From Psychrobacter sp. APC 3281 (lineage in GTDB: Bacteria > Pseudomonadota > Gammaproteobacteria > Pseudomonadales > Moraxellaceae): a stretch of 64,000 bases of DNA. Every line of letters starts with the position of its first letter. Position 1 is the stretch's first letter. Below are positions 47,559-56,845 of the stretch, one piece after another. The notes under the pieces were generated by a model, which saw nothing but the letters and a program-made list of their open reading frames with translations, had not been told where the DNA came from and searched no databases. A program made the position numbers and the translations under genes. The stretch is from contig NZ_JASDCS010000003.1 of NCBI RefSeq assembly GCF_030407815.1, positions 186,001 to 250,000 of the forward strand. Reading direction: 5' to 3'.

Positions 47559-47565
47559 TAATCTA

Positions 47566-48939
47566 TTAAGACTTATCACGAATCAGTTTATAGTTTAAGA
47601 ACTCGGTGATGCCAAGAGTGCCAAGCTCACGGCCAAAGCCTGAACGTTTAACACCGCCAAAGGGCGTATTGGCCTCAGAACCAGAAGGCGCATTGATAGT
47701 GACCATACCCACTTCTAATTTGTCAGCGATTTCAGCAGCCAGTGCCGCATCTTGCGTTTGGATAGACGCACCCAGACCGAAAGGCACGTCGTTGGCAATC
47801 TTGATAGCATGGTCGATATCATTTGCTTTATAGACGACTGCTACAGGACCAAACAGCTCCTCACGATATACATCCATGGATTCAGTCACATCTGTCAGTA
47901 CCGCAGGCTTAAACCAAGCGCCAGGCTTGTCTTTGTCCATGCCGCCTTCTACCAATACTTTCGCCCCTGCTTGGATAGCGCTGTCTAGCTGCGCTTGCAA
48001 GTTGACCGCAGCGGCTTTTGATGACATTGGGCCAATAAACGTATCTTCTTTAAGCGGGTCGGCCAAAGTCATGTTGCTGACCGCATTGGTAAAACCTTCG
48101 ACGAATTTATCATAGACGGATTCGATGACGATCAAACGCTTGGCTGCGTTACAGGCTTGTCCAGTATTACCAAAACGACCAGAGATAGCGCCTTGTATCG
48201 CTTGCTCGATATCGGCATCGGCTGCGACGATAAAGGCATCTGAACCACCCAATTCTAAAACGACTTTTTTGAGTGCGCCGCCAGCTTCTTTTGCCACGGC
48301 TTGTCCAGCGCGTTCAGAACCTGTTAGCGAGACACCTTGTACGCGTGTGTCATTGATAATGGTCGCTGATTGCTCATTGGTCGCAAAAATATTGTTATAA
48401 ACACCTTCAGGTACGCCTGCATCTTTAAAGATATCGACGATAACTTCTGCGGTGTTTGGACACTGCGGTGCGTGTTTTAGAATAATCGTGTTACCCGCCA
48501 TAAAGTTTGGCGCGACAAAACGGGCTACTTGGTAATGTGGATAGTTCCACGGCATGATACCTAGTAGCGCGCCTACAGGGTGTTTTTCTACCGACGCTGA
48601 TCCTGAGTCTACATCAATGGTGCTTGGCGCTAGTAGCTGCTCAGCGTTGTCTGCATAGTAGCGGTAGATATCAGCCACCAGACCGATCTCGCCTTTTGCT
48701 TGGGCAACAGGTTTGCCCATTTCGTTGGCAACGATACGTGATAGCTCGTCTTGACGCTCAAGATAGATATCAGCGATTTTATGCAGTAATGCACTGCGCT
48801 CGTTTAATGGCACTTTACGCCAGTCTTGATAAGCAGTGTCTGCTTGTTCAATGACGTGTTGGATATCTTGTTCAGTGGCGGTAGGGTAAGTGGCTTCTAT
48901 TTCGCCAGTGGCTGGGTTATTAACTTGATAATCACTCAT
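47566..48939 (-). CDS. NAD-dependent aldehyde dehydrogenase, succinate-semialdehyde dehydrogenase Sad type
   Basis: A 457-residue aldehyde dehydrogenase of the Sad/YneI group (E. coli Sad is of similar length). Cys263 is in GNTGQACNAAKRLIV and the general-base glutamate in VVLELGGSDAFIV; MPWNYPHYQVARFVAPNFMA is typical of this group. It differs clearly from the GabD at 42135. In a cluster of putrescine genes that lacks puuC, it is the best candidate for oxidising gamma-glutamyl-gamma-aminobutyraldehyde, or it is a second succinate-semialdehyde dehydrogenase. AAAGGACATAAT precedes the ATG. Confidence 0.88.
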   Translation of the reverse strand: MSDYQVNNPATGEIEATYPTATEQDIQHVIEQADTAYQDWRKVPLNERSALLHKIADIYLERQDELSRIVANEMGKPVAQAKGEIGLVADIYRYYADNAEQLLAPSTIDVDSGSASVEKHPVGALLGIMPWNYPHYQVARFVAPNFMAGNTIILKHAPQCPNTAEVIVDIFKDAGVPEGVYNNIFATNEQSATIINDTRVQGVSLTGSERAGQAVAKEAGGALKKVVLELGGSDAFIVAADADIEQAIQGAISGRFGNTGQACNAAKRLIVIESVYDKFVEGFTNAVSNMTLADPLKEDTFIGPMSSKAAAVNLQAQLDSAIQAGAKVLVEGGMDKDKPGAWFKPAVLTDVTESMDVYREELFGPVAVVYKANDIDHAIKIANDVPFGLGASIQTQDAALAAEIADKLEVGMVTINAPSGSEANTPFGGVKRSGFGRELGTLGITEFLNYKLIRDKS

Positions 48940-49036
48940 ATTATGTCCTTTATTTTAAAATATTATTGGGTTCAAAATCCATTTGGGTCTATATTTTTAT
49001 GCTGCTACTTTTAATGAAAACTTTTGATTAATGCTT

Positions 49037-50152
49037 TTAGTTATTGCCTTTGATCGATGATTTTGGTTGCTGCTGTGTAATACAGTGAATATTACCGCCA
49101 CCAAAAACAATCTCTCTTGTTCGTACTCCCACTACCTGATGCTGAGGAAAGACTTTTTCAAGCTGCTCAATGGCGAGTGCATCATTTATATCATCATATT
49201 GGGGTACGATGACCGCATCATTACAAATCAAAAAATTGGCATATGAGGCGATACAAACATCACCCGTTAGGCGAGGTTTGGCATCGTCAGACTGTACAAT
49301 GTCATAATCATCAGGCAAGGTCACTGGCTGCTGGGTACAGCACAGCTTATGGACTGTTAGTCGTCTGCCTTTTGCATCAGTCATATTTGAGAGCTGCTTA
49401 TAGGCTTTTTGCGTTGCTTCATAAAACGGATTCTCAGGATCATCAGTGAATAAGCAAACCACTTCACCAGGTCGCGCAAAGCAGGCGATATCATCGATAT
49501 GACCTGTAGTTTCATCAGGATCGATACCATCATCGACCCAGAGCACTTTTTGGACATTGAGATAGGCTTTTAGCTTATCCTCGATTTGCTGCTCATTCAG
49601 ATGTGGATTGCGCCCCGGGCTTAGCAGGCACATACGCGTGGTCAAAACCGTGCCTTCACCATCGACATGAAACGCGCCGCCTTCCATGACAAAGTCATCC
49701 GTTCGATAGCGCGGAATATCTAGCTGCTCACACAGTCGTTCTGCGAGTTTATCATCGTCATCCCATGGCGAGTAGAGGCCATCATAGTCTCCGCCCCACG
49801 CATTGAATGTCCAATCACAAGAGCGTAGTTCGCCTGCGTCATTGATTAAAAATGTCGGCACGGTATCACGCGCCCACGCATCGTTGCTAGGCATAGAGAT
49901 AACGTCAATATCATCAGGCAAGCTATCGCGGCACTGCTGATAATCGTCAGGATTGACCAGTACGCCAACGTCACAAAACTTGTTAATTGCCAATGCAACA
50001 TCAGCATAAGCCTTCTTGGCAGGGACAGCTTGTTGTCGCCAGTTATCAGCACGGTATGGCCAGACCATCCATACCTTTTGTATTGGCTCAAACTCTGCTG
50101 GCATATAAAAGCCATCTTGCTGCGGGGTTGAGTCTGTCAGTAATATAGACAT
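49037..50152 (-). CDS. aguA: agmatine deiminase
   Basis: Hydrolyses agmatine to N-carbamoylputrescine and ammonia. The 371-residue guanidine-modifying fold protein has the catalytic Cys357 in FGGGNIHCITQQQP, the same number as in characterised agmatine deiminases; MPAEFEPIQKVWMVWPYRADNWR, the block around SNDAWARDTVP, and WVDDGIDPDETTGHIDDIA supply the substrate-binding and catalytic Asp/His. It is followed on the same strand by no further polyamine gene except the aldehyde dehydrogenase at 48939, and is preceded 68 bases upstream by aguB; the two form a unit. GGTGATTTT precedes the ATG. Confidence 0.95.
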   Translation of the reverse strand: MSILLTDSTPQQDGFYMPAEFEPIQKVWMVWPYRADNWRQQAVPAKKAYADVALAINKFCDVGVLVNPDDYQQCRDSLPDDIDVISMPSNDAWARDTVPTFLINDAGELRSCDWTFNAWGGDYDGLYSPWDDDDKLAERLCEQLDIPRYRTDDFVMEGGAFHVDGEGTVLTTRMCLLSPGRNPHLNEQQIEDKLKAYLNVQKVLWVDDGIDPDETTGHIDDIACFARPGEVVCLFTDDPENPFYEATQKAYKQLSNMTDAKGRRLTVHKLCCTQQPVTLPDDYDIVQSDDAKPRLTGDVCIASYANFLICNDAVIVPQYDDINDALAIEQLEKVFPQHQVVGVRTREIVFGGGNIHCITQQQPKSSIKGNN

Positions 50153-50220
50153 AAAATCACCTTATCGTACACGAGCGACCATAAAAATAGTGAGAGTAAA
50201 CTAAATAGACGGAAATCAGG

Positions 50221-51090
50221 TTAACCATGAGTGAGCAGTGTGCCATACATCGATGGACGACGGTCACGGAACACACCCCATTGCTGACGATCGATAGCCA
50301 GTTGGTCTAAGTCAAAGGTAGTACTAATCACTTCACTAGTATCTGCTGACGCTTCTTTTATGATGTCGCCGCGGCCATCAGTAATGAACGAGCTACCATA
50401 AAACTGCATCGTGCTGTCATTGCCATTTTGGCTGATGGTTTCTGTGCCAATGCGATTGGCTGCAATAACTGGCATCAGGTTGGCGGCAGAATGGCCTTGC
50501 ATACAGCGCTGCCAATGGCCTTTTGAGTCGATACCGAGTGTTGGCTCATCACCAATGGCAGTCGGGTAAAATAGCAACTCGGCACCCATCAATGCCATAC
50601 TACGGGCGCATTCAGGGAACCACTGATCCCAGCAGATACCGACACCAATCTTAGCGTATTTGGTTTGCCAAACCTTAAATCCTGTATCACCAGGGGTAAA
50701 GTAAAACTTTTCGGCATAAGGAATACCGTCTGGTATATGCGTTTTGCGATAAGTGCCTAATATCTCGCCATCTGCATCAATCACAGTGATGCTATTAAAG
50801 AATGTATTGCCTGATTTTTCATAAAAACTAATCGGTAGTACCACTTCTAATTCTTTTGCCAGCTTTTTGAAGTGATTGATAGCTGCATTGTCTTCGACTG
50901 AAGTTGCCAGTTTAAAATAATCAAAGTCATGAACTTGGCAGAAGTAGGGCGTCTCAAACAGTTCTTGAAGTAAGATAATATTGGCACCATCATTGGCCGC
51001 TTTTTTGACCAAGTCAGTCGCGGTCGCAATGTTTTGCTGGATGTCCCAGCCGCATGTCATTTGCGTAGTCGCCACAGTAACGTTTCGCAT
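50221..51090 (-). CDS. aguB: N-carbamoylputrescine amidase
   Basis: Nitrilase-superfamily enzyme converting N-carbamoylputrescine to putrescine, CO2 and ammonia. The 289-residue protein has the Glu-Lys-Cys triad: Glu in ILLQELFETPYFC, Lys in TYRKTHIPDG, and Cys153 in IGVGICWDQWFPECAR. VATTQMTCGWD and the C-terminal DRRPSMYGTLLTHG are characteristic of AguB rather than other nitrilases. AAAGGATTGAGATC precedes the ATG. It works directly with aguA, 68 bases downstream, to replace the agmatinase or ornithine routes to putrescine. No arginine decarboxylase is in the window. Confidence 0.95.
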   Translation of the reverse strand: MRNVTVATTQMTCGWDIQQNIATATDLVKKAANDGANIILLQELFETPYFCQVHDFDYFKLATSVEDNAAINHFKKLAKELEVVLPISFYEKSGNTFFNSITVIDADGEILGTYRKTHIPDGIPYAEKFYFTPGDTGFKVWQTKYAKIGVGICWDQWFPECARSMALMGAELLFYPTAIGDEPTLGIDSKGHWQRCMQGHSAANLMPVIAANRIGTETISQNGNDSTMQFYGSSFITDGRGDIIKEASADTSEVISTTFDLDQLAIDRQQWGVFRDRRPSMYGTLLTHG

Positions 51091-51225
51091 GATCTCAATC
51101 CTTTTATTGATAGATAATTAATACTATAGGTAAGTAATGACTCGTATTTGCTAACGAACAATTTCTCATCATTCGTTAGTGTATAGCGACAATAGCTAAG
51201 TCCATATTGGTTAAGTTTTATCGGC

Positions 51226-52719
51226 TTAAGCCATCATATAGCCCAATCCTAAGAAGGTCACGACGGACAGTCCTGCACCTAACATCGCATACGGGAACTG
51301 GGTAAAGGCATGCTGCATGGGTGAGCAGCCAGCACCTTGCGCGGCAAGTAATGATGAATCACTAAAGAAACACGCATGACTACCGAATGATGAGGCTGAT
51401 AACAATGCGCCAATCATAAGTGGTGTGCTCACGCCAAGAGCGAGCGATATTGGGAACACGATAGGCATCGCCAACACGTATAGACCCCAGCTTGATGAAG
51501 TCGCAAAGGTCAAGAATGCCATGACCGCAAAGATAACCGCAGGGAAGATGATAATGGTCATATAAGGCGTGATAGCCTCAATCACATACATGGTCATACC
51601 AAGCTCATCGTTGATTGCTTTTAAGAAAAAGCCACCAATAACGGTCGAGAGTGGATAGAGCATGACTTTAAAGCCTTTAAAGATAGCTTCAACTTGTGTC
51701 TCAAAGCTCAAGATACCTTGCATCCAGTAGACAACGACAGTCACAAAACAGGTCAATAGGGCCCCGCGTAACAGGTCGATTTCAAAGTAAACGGTTGAGA
51801 CAATGAGTAAGATCATTGGGAAGGCAAAGTTGGCAATGTTGGCTTTGAATGACAGCTTGCGTTTGGCTTTGACGTTTGAAATCAGTTGTTCTTCGACAAA
51901 TGCTTCAGGAACAGGGTTACCAGCCTTGGCGCGTTTCTCTGCTTTTTTCATCGGACCCCAATCGCCCAATATGCCATAAGCAACCAAAAATACAATAAGT
52001 AAGGCAAACCAAGCATAGGCCATATAAGGGATAGCGCTGATATAAAGCCCAATGCCTTCGCCATCTGCTGCCACGCCATTTTCTTCTAGTAGACCCGCAA
52101 AGTAAACGGCCCAAGTAGAGATAGGCACGATGATACACATAGGGGCAGCGGTCGAATCGACTATATAGGCGAGCTTTTCACGAGAGACGTTATAGACGTC
52201 AGTGAGTTTTTTGACGGAGGTGGATACGGCCAAGCAGTTTAAATAATCATCGATAAAGACCACAACGCCCAAAGCAAAAGTGGCCAACAATGACTGACGA
52301 CGCGACTTGATGATTTTCTGTAGCCATTCACTAAAACCATCTAGGCAGCCACTGATTTCAAGAAGCTGGATTAACCCGCCCATCAGACCACAGACGAGGA
52401 CAATCCAAATGATGGTCTCGTTGCCCAAGACCATCGACATATTGTCTGCAAAGGGGGAAACCAAATCAAAGGGGTTGAGCATTACAAGGCCAGCGACGCA
52501 GCCTGCGATCATAGACTCAAACGGTCGCCTAGAGACAATGGCGGTGACTAATACTAATAATGTGGGTAATAAAGATAAAGCACCCCAAGATTCATCTGGA
52601 CCACGGCTCATGGATAGCCAAGCAAAGGCCAGATAGATGACGACGGCTACTATTACGGTGAGAAAGACTCGCTTGTTATGATAGTGCCCTTCGACAGCAT
52701 CATTGAGTTTCATGTTCAT
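51226..52719 (-). CDS. NhaC-family Na+/H+ antiporter-like transporter
   Basis: A 497-residue inner-membrane protein with about 11-12 hydrophobic segments. VVFIDDYLNCLAVSTSVKKL and the STSVKKLTDVYNVSREKLAYIVDSTAAP block are typical of the NhaC/ion transporter superfamily, in which the paired acids take part in ion coupling. Members of this family include Na+/H+ and amino-acid antiporters (arginine/ornithine-like exchange, malate/lactate). Lying between aguB and puuB on the same strand, it is likely a transporter of agmatine, putrescine or arginine in exchange for cations; this is inference. GGGAGCGCAAGT gives the ribosome site. Confidence 0.8.
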   Translation of the reverse strand: MNMKLNDAVEGHYHNKRVFLTVIVAVVIYLAFAWLSMSRGPDESWGALSLLPTLLVLVTAIVSRRPFESMIAGCVAGLVMLNPFDLVSPFADNMSMVLGNETIIWIVLVCGLMGGLIQLLEISGCLDGFSEWLQKIIKSRRQSLLATFALGVVVFIDDYLNCLAVSTSVKKLTDVYNVSREKLAYIVDSTAAPMCIIVPISTWAVYFAGLLEENGVAADGEGIGLYISAIPYMAYAWFALLIVFLVAYGILGDWGPMKKAEKRAKAGNPVPEAFVEEQLISNVKAKRKLSFKANIANFAFPMILLIVSTVYFEIDLLRGALLTCFVTVVVYWMQGILSFETQVEAIFKGFKVMLYPLSTVIGGFFLKAINDELGMTMYVIEAITPYMTIIIFPAVIFAVMAFLTFATSSSWGLYVLAMPIVFPISLALGVSTPLMIGALLSASSFGSHACFFSDSSLLAAQGAGCSPMQHAFTQFPYAMLGAGLSVVTFLGLGYMMA

Positions 52720-52917
52720 ACTTGCGCTCCCTGTAGAACCTCATTTTTTAAAACAAACTCTATTCGGTGGTTGATGCTCGACAGACAGTAGCGAATCAAC
52801 TTTCTATCGAGCGTCCTATTACAGCAATCCATTACTGTGATAGGTCAAGGCAACAGTAGTTTTTATTATAAAAGCGTTGTCTATGTCGACCGCTTTTATG
52901 CATGGTTGGTCATGTAT

Positions 52918-54294
52918 TTACATGCCAGTGGTGTCTTTTAGTGCATACCACCATGAGCCCATGACCGAGTAGGGCACGCGTAGAGCCCTGCCACCTGGGA
53001 ACGGAATCCAAGGTATCTGTGCAAAGGTGTCAAATTCTTTGGTTTTGCCATTGATAGCATCAGCCAAGATTTGCCCGAACAGATGAGAGCCTGTTACGCC
53101 GTGTCCACTATAGCCGTGGGCGAAATATACGCGCTCATGTAGTTTGCCCATTTGCGGTACACGAGAGAAAGACAGAGCAAAGTTACCACTCCACGCGTAG
53201 TCGATTTTCACATCGCGCAGCTCTGGGAAAATCTTATTCATATTGGGTCTGATTTTGGCCGTGATATCAGCAGGATCTTGACCGCCGTAAACCGTACCGC
53301 CGCCAAACAACATACGTTTGTCTGCTGAGAGGCGATAGTAATCAAGAATGTAGCGCACATCTTCGACACAGACATCAGTAGGGAGCAGTTGATCGGCCAA
53401 ATCGCCTAATGGCTCGGTCGCGATAATCTGCGTCGATACTGGCATTACGCGATCAGTCAGTTTAGGAATGACTTTATTGAGATAAGCGTTACCGCATAGA
53501 ACGGCTTGCTTACAAGTCACCGTGCCAAACTCAGTAATGACTTTGATAGAGTCGTCAGCGTATTCAATATCTACGACTAAGGTGTTTTCATAAATCGTGC
53601 CGCCATTTTTTTCGATAGCTGCTGCTTCACCCAATGCAAGGTTCAATGGATGGAAATGTCCACCTGAATGGTCGATGACGCCGCCCACATAAGCATCTGA
53701 CTTGATATGCTCTTGAATGCCGTTTTTGTCTAGCATCTCTCGGTCATGCATACCGTGGCTTTCCCACAGTGCATGTGTCTCTTGCAAGTCTTTTAGCTGT
53801 CCGTTATTCAATGCTGCAAAGATGTTTTTTTCTTTCAGATCGCAGCTGATATCGTAGTCACTGACAAACCGGCGAATAATTTTGCCACCGCGAGTCACTA
53901 GCTGACCGACGAAGTCTGCACTTTGTTGACCATAAGATTTTTTAATTTTTTGCAGGCTAGCATTTAGACCATTGACGATTTGACCGCCGTTACGACCTGA
54001 TGCGCCCCAACCAATCTGTGCGCCTTCAAGCACGACGACCTCATGATCTGTTTCGATAAGATGTAGGGCAGTTGATAAGCCGCTATAACCACCACCGACC
54101 ACGCAGATTTCTACTTGAATATCGTTTTTAAGCGTTGGTCTGTCAGGCTTAGGGTTGCGACTGGCTGCATAATAGCTATCAGGGTATTGACCCTTATCTG
54201 AGTAATGCGGGATATTGCGCGTGTTGTTAGAAGGTGGGTTTTGGTTCGTTGCCATATTGCTACTTTGATTGCTATTTGGGCTACTATTTGACAT
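52918..54294 (-). CDS. puuB: gamma-glutamylputrescine oxidase
   Basis: FAD-dependent amine oxidase of the DAO family, oxidising gamma-glutamylputrescine to the aldehyde with release of H2O2 and ammonia. About 458 residues. VEICVVGGGYSGLSTALHL (Rossmann GxGxxG), WGASGRNGGQIVNGLNAS and ARGYSGHGV-like HGYSGHGVTGSHLFG are FAD-binding blocks matching PuuB. Of three candidate starts, the ATG at 54294 (MSNSSPNSNQ) has AGGA eight bases before it and lies one base after the puuA stop; the ATG at 54303 overlaps that stop. The N-terminus is Asn/Ser-rich and variable. Tightly coupled to puuA. Confidence 0.9.
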   Translation of the reverse strand: MSNSSPNSNQSSNMATNQNPPSNNTRNIPHYSDKGQYPDSYYAASRNPKPDRPTLKNDIQVEICVVGGGYSGLSTALHLIETDHEVVVLEGAQIGWGASGRNGGQIVNGLNASLQKIKKSYGQQSADFVGQLVTRGGKIIRRFVSDYDISCDLKEKNIFAALNNGQLKDLQETHALWESHGMHDREMLDKNGIQEHIKSDAYVGGVIDHSGGHFHPLNLALGEAAAIEKNGGTIYENTLVVDIEYADDSIKVITEFGTVTCKQAVLCGNAYLNKVIPKLTDRVMPVSTQIIATEPLGDLADQLLPTDVCVEDVRYILDYYRLSADKRMLFGGGTVYGGQDPADITAKIRPNMNKIFPELRDVKIDYAWSGNFALSFSRVPQMGKLHERVYFAHGYSGHGVTGSHLFGQILADAINGKTKEFDTFAQIPWIPFPGGRALRVPYSVMGSWWYALKDTTGM

Positions 54295-54295
54295 A

Positions 54296-55639
54296 TCAAA
54301 CATCCTGTAAATAGGTGAGGTATTCAAGGTTGGTCACTTGCTGAGCAAAACGTTTGGCCTCTTGCTTTTTGACTGCAATCAATAGCTCAATCATCTCGCT
54401 TGGGAATAGTGAGTCAACCACATCGCTGCTCTCAAATTGACGAATGGCTGAGAGCCAGTCTAACGGTAAGGTTTTTAGTTCTGCTGCATCATAAGTAATG
54501 CTGTTAATCGGCTCAGGTGCTTCAAGCTTGTTTTCGATACCATACAGCATACCCGCCAGTACTGCGCTACAAACTAGATAAGGGTTGGCATCTGCGCCAG
54601 ACACCCGATGTTCGATACGGCGTGCTCTAGTGTCACCGCCGGGGATACGTACAGCTGCGGTGCGGTTTTCATAACCCCATGACACGTTGTTTGGGGCCAA
54701 TGTACCGGGGGTAAAGCGGCGGTAAGAGTTGACATGCGGTGCAAACAATAAAGTGCAATCTGACATGGTCTTAAGTAGGCCAGCCACTGCATGACGCAAC
54801 ATATCTGAGCCTTCATCTGACCCATCATCGAATACGTTATTGCCATCTTTATCTAATAAGCTGCAATGTACATGAAAGCCATTGCCAGACTGTAAGCCAA
54901 AAGGTTTTGCCATAAAGGTGGCGGTAAGCTTACGACGAGCTGCCACGGCTTTGACCACTTGTTTAAACAAAATAGCGTCATCAGCAGCTTTTAATGGGTC
55001 GTCGACGTGTAATAAGTTGATCTCAAACTGACCACAACCATTTTCCGCTAGAGCCGCATCGACAGGAATATCGAGCTTTTCACACTGCTCGTAGACTTCA
55101 TCTAAAAATTCATCGAATTGTAATAGGTCATTGATACTCAAGATGGATGTTTTATTCAGTCTTAGGCCGCTCTTGGGGCGGATAGGCGGCTTGGGTGTCT
55201 CTCCCTCAGTATAGTCAACCAAATAAAACTCTAGTTCGGTTGCCATCACTGGTGTCAATCCCAGTGCTCTGAACTTTTTACTGATGTAGTCCAAAACATG
55301 GCGGGCATCACCGTAGTAAGGTTTATTGTCTTCGGTATATAGCCAAATCGGTAGTAGCGATGAAGGGGCACTGGTATTGAGAAGCGGATAAGCAGCACGG
55401 CCAGTTGGACGGGCAATGGCATCGATATCACCATTGCACTGCGAAGACTCGATGACATCAGCGCCCCATATATCGACACCTAAGATTGACAGAGGTAATC
55501 GGATTGCACCGTTTTCTGCTTTTTCCATTTGATCAAAAGGGATGCGCTTACCACGAAGTAAGCCATTGATATCTCCTGCGGCAACATAGACGTACTCTGT
55601 GCTGTTTGCAGATTTGACCATTCCATTGGTTGTCATCAT
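54296..55639 (-). CDS. puuA: gamma-glutamylputrescine synthetase (glutamine synthetase family)
   Basis: ATP-dependent ligase joining glutamate to putrescine, the first step of the Puu pathway. The 447-residue protein has glutamine-synthetase catalytic blocks: ATELEFYLVDY, ENGCGQFEINLLH, QSGNGFHVHCSLLDKDGNN, and AVRIPGGDTRARRIEHRVSG, which replaces the glutamine synthetase loop for ammonia with that of the PuuA/GlnA3 group. AGGAAGAACAGAC precedes the ATG. It begins a leftward transcript puuA-puuB, with the transporter, aguB and aguA beyond, and faces puuD across a 465-base region. Confidence 0.92.
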   Translation of the reverse strand: MMTTNGMVKSANSTEYVYVAAGDINGLLRGKRIPFDQMEKAENGAIRLPLSILGVDIWGADVIESSQCNGDIDAIARPTGRAAYPLLNTSAPSSLLPIWLYTEDNKPYYGDARHVLDYISKKFRALGLTPVMATELEFYLVDYTEGETPKPPIRPKSGLRLNKTSILSINDLLQFDEFLDEVYEQCEKLDIPVDAALAENGCGQFEINLLHVDDPLKAADDAILFKQVVKAVAARRKLTATFMAKPFGLQSGNGFHVHCSLLDKDGNNVFDDGSDEGSDMLRHAVAGLLKTMSDCTLLFAPHVNSYRRFTPGTLAPNNVSWGYENRTAAVRIPGGDTRARRIEHRVSGADANPYLVCSAVLAGMLYGIENKLEAPEPINSITYDAAELKTLPLDWLSAIRQFESSDVVDSLFPSEMIELLIAVKKQEAKRFAQQVTNLEYLTYLQDV

Positions 55640-56104
55640 GTCTGTTCTTCCTATGAATTTGTAGAATTACTGGGTTTGTTACTGCTACTACGTTTTGGCT
55701 GTGGTGTCTAAATTCTCTGCTAGTGGCATTTATAACGAACACTTAATCAATAAGTATTTGATAAATTATTGGTTAAGTACGAGGTTTTTGTACTACTGCT
55801 AAATTTTTATCAATGATATTAGTGACTTATAGATTGTGCCCTCAGGCGTTTTTATCCAGTCTAAAAGTTAAACTATGTTGGTTATCATTGTTGCTGACTT
55901 TTAATATATGGATGAAAACTATAATTGTCAATTTTTATTTAAAATTATCCTAAAATAACTCAAATACGGGTTTTTAGTACAAATACCAGTATTAATGAAG
56001 TTTATAGTTTACATTTTACGAGGCGTTGTGTTAAATTTTAGCTAAATAAGGGATTAGACAACATAGACAGCCTAGGTCTAGTTGTTATAACGAGGGAAAA
56101 TGAT
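55640..56104. other. divergent promoter region puuA/puuD
   Basis: 465 AT-rich bases without a gene. The motif GGTTTTT(A)GTAC occurs near 55780 and again near 55973; these two copies, one on each side, are candidates for regulator binding. PuuR is encoded next door and is the likely controller. Confidence 0.5.
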
Positions 56105-56845
56105 ATGAAAAATTCCAGACCTATTATTGCTATTGTGTCTTGTCATAAGATGGTTGACGGACAGCCAGCACAGGCGGTATATCAAAAATACATCGATGCA
56201 GTAAACTTTTATGGTGGCAATCCTATATTGCTGCCAAATACAGCTGCTGACAGCGAAAACTTCGATGCGCTGCTCGAAATAGCAGATGGTATTTTATTGA
56301 CCGGTAGTTATAGCAATGTCGCCCCAACTCGTTATGGTGCGACGCATACCGAAGCCAAAGAAGATCTAGGCCGTGATGAGCTGAGCTTCAAGTTATTGGC
56401 TTATGCAGACGAAAAAAACATTCCGCTGTTCGCAGTTTGCCGAGGCTTGCAAGAGATGAATGTTCATTTTGGTGGCACGCTATATCCTGATTGGCGTGAT
56501 ATCGATGGATTTTATGAGCAGCATTTAGAAGACAATACCCAACCGCTTGAGGTGCAGTATCAGCCCATACATGACGTTATCATTCAACCTCAAGGAAGGC
56601 TGGCAGCATTTGGTGAAAAGTGGCACGTCAACTCATTGCACAAACAAGCCATCAATAAAGTAGGCGAGCGTTTATTCGTCGAAGCGTTAGCGCCTGATGG
56701 CCTGGTAGAGGCTATCAGCTTGTTACAACATCCATTTATGATTGGTGTACAATGGCATCCTGAGTTAAATTATGCGCAAGATAGCTTGTCCAAATTTCTA
56801 TTCACGGAATTTATTCACCATGCCAGAGAACCACAAACCGAATAG
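56105..56845 (+). CDS. puuD: gamma-glutamyl-gamma-aminobutyrate hydrolase
   Basis: Class I glutamine amidotransferase-like hydrolase releasing GABA and glutamate. The 246-residue protein has the nucleophile Cys112 in FAVCRGLQEMNVHFGG and the His-Glu pair in IGVQWHPELNY; GILLTGSYSNVAPTRYG is the PuuD-specific block. Length is close to E. coli PuuD (254). GAGGGAAAATGAT lies before the ATG. Its last 26 bases overlap the start of the puuR gene (56820), so the two are translationally linked. GABA produced here would feed gabT. Confidence 0.94.
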   Translation: MKNSRPIIAIVSCHKMVDGQPAQAVYQKYIDAVNFYGGNPILLPNTAADSENFDALLEIADGILLTGSYSNVAPTRYGATHTEAKEDLGRDELSFKLLAYADEKNIPLFAVCRGLQEMNVHFGGTLYPDWRDIDGFYEQHLEDNTQPLEVQYQPIHDVIIQPQGRLAAFGEKWHVNSLHKQAINKVGERLFVEALAPDGLVEAISLLQHPFMIGVQWHPELNYAQDSLSKFLFTEFIHHAREPQTE

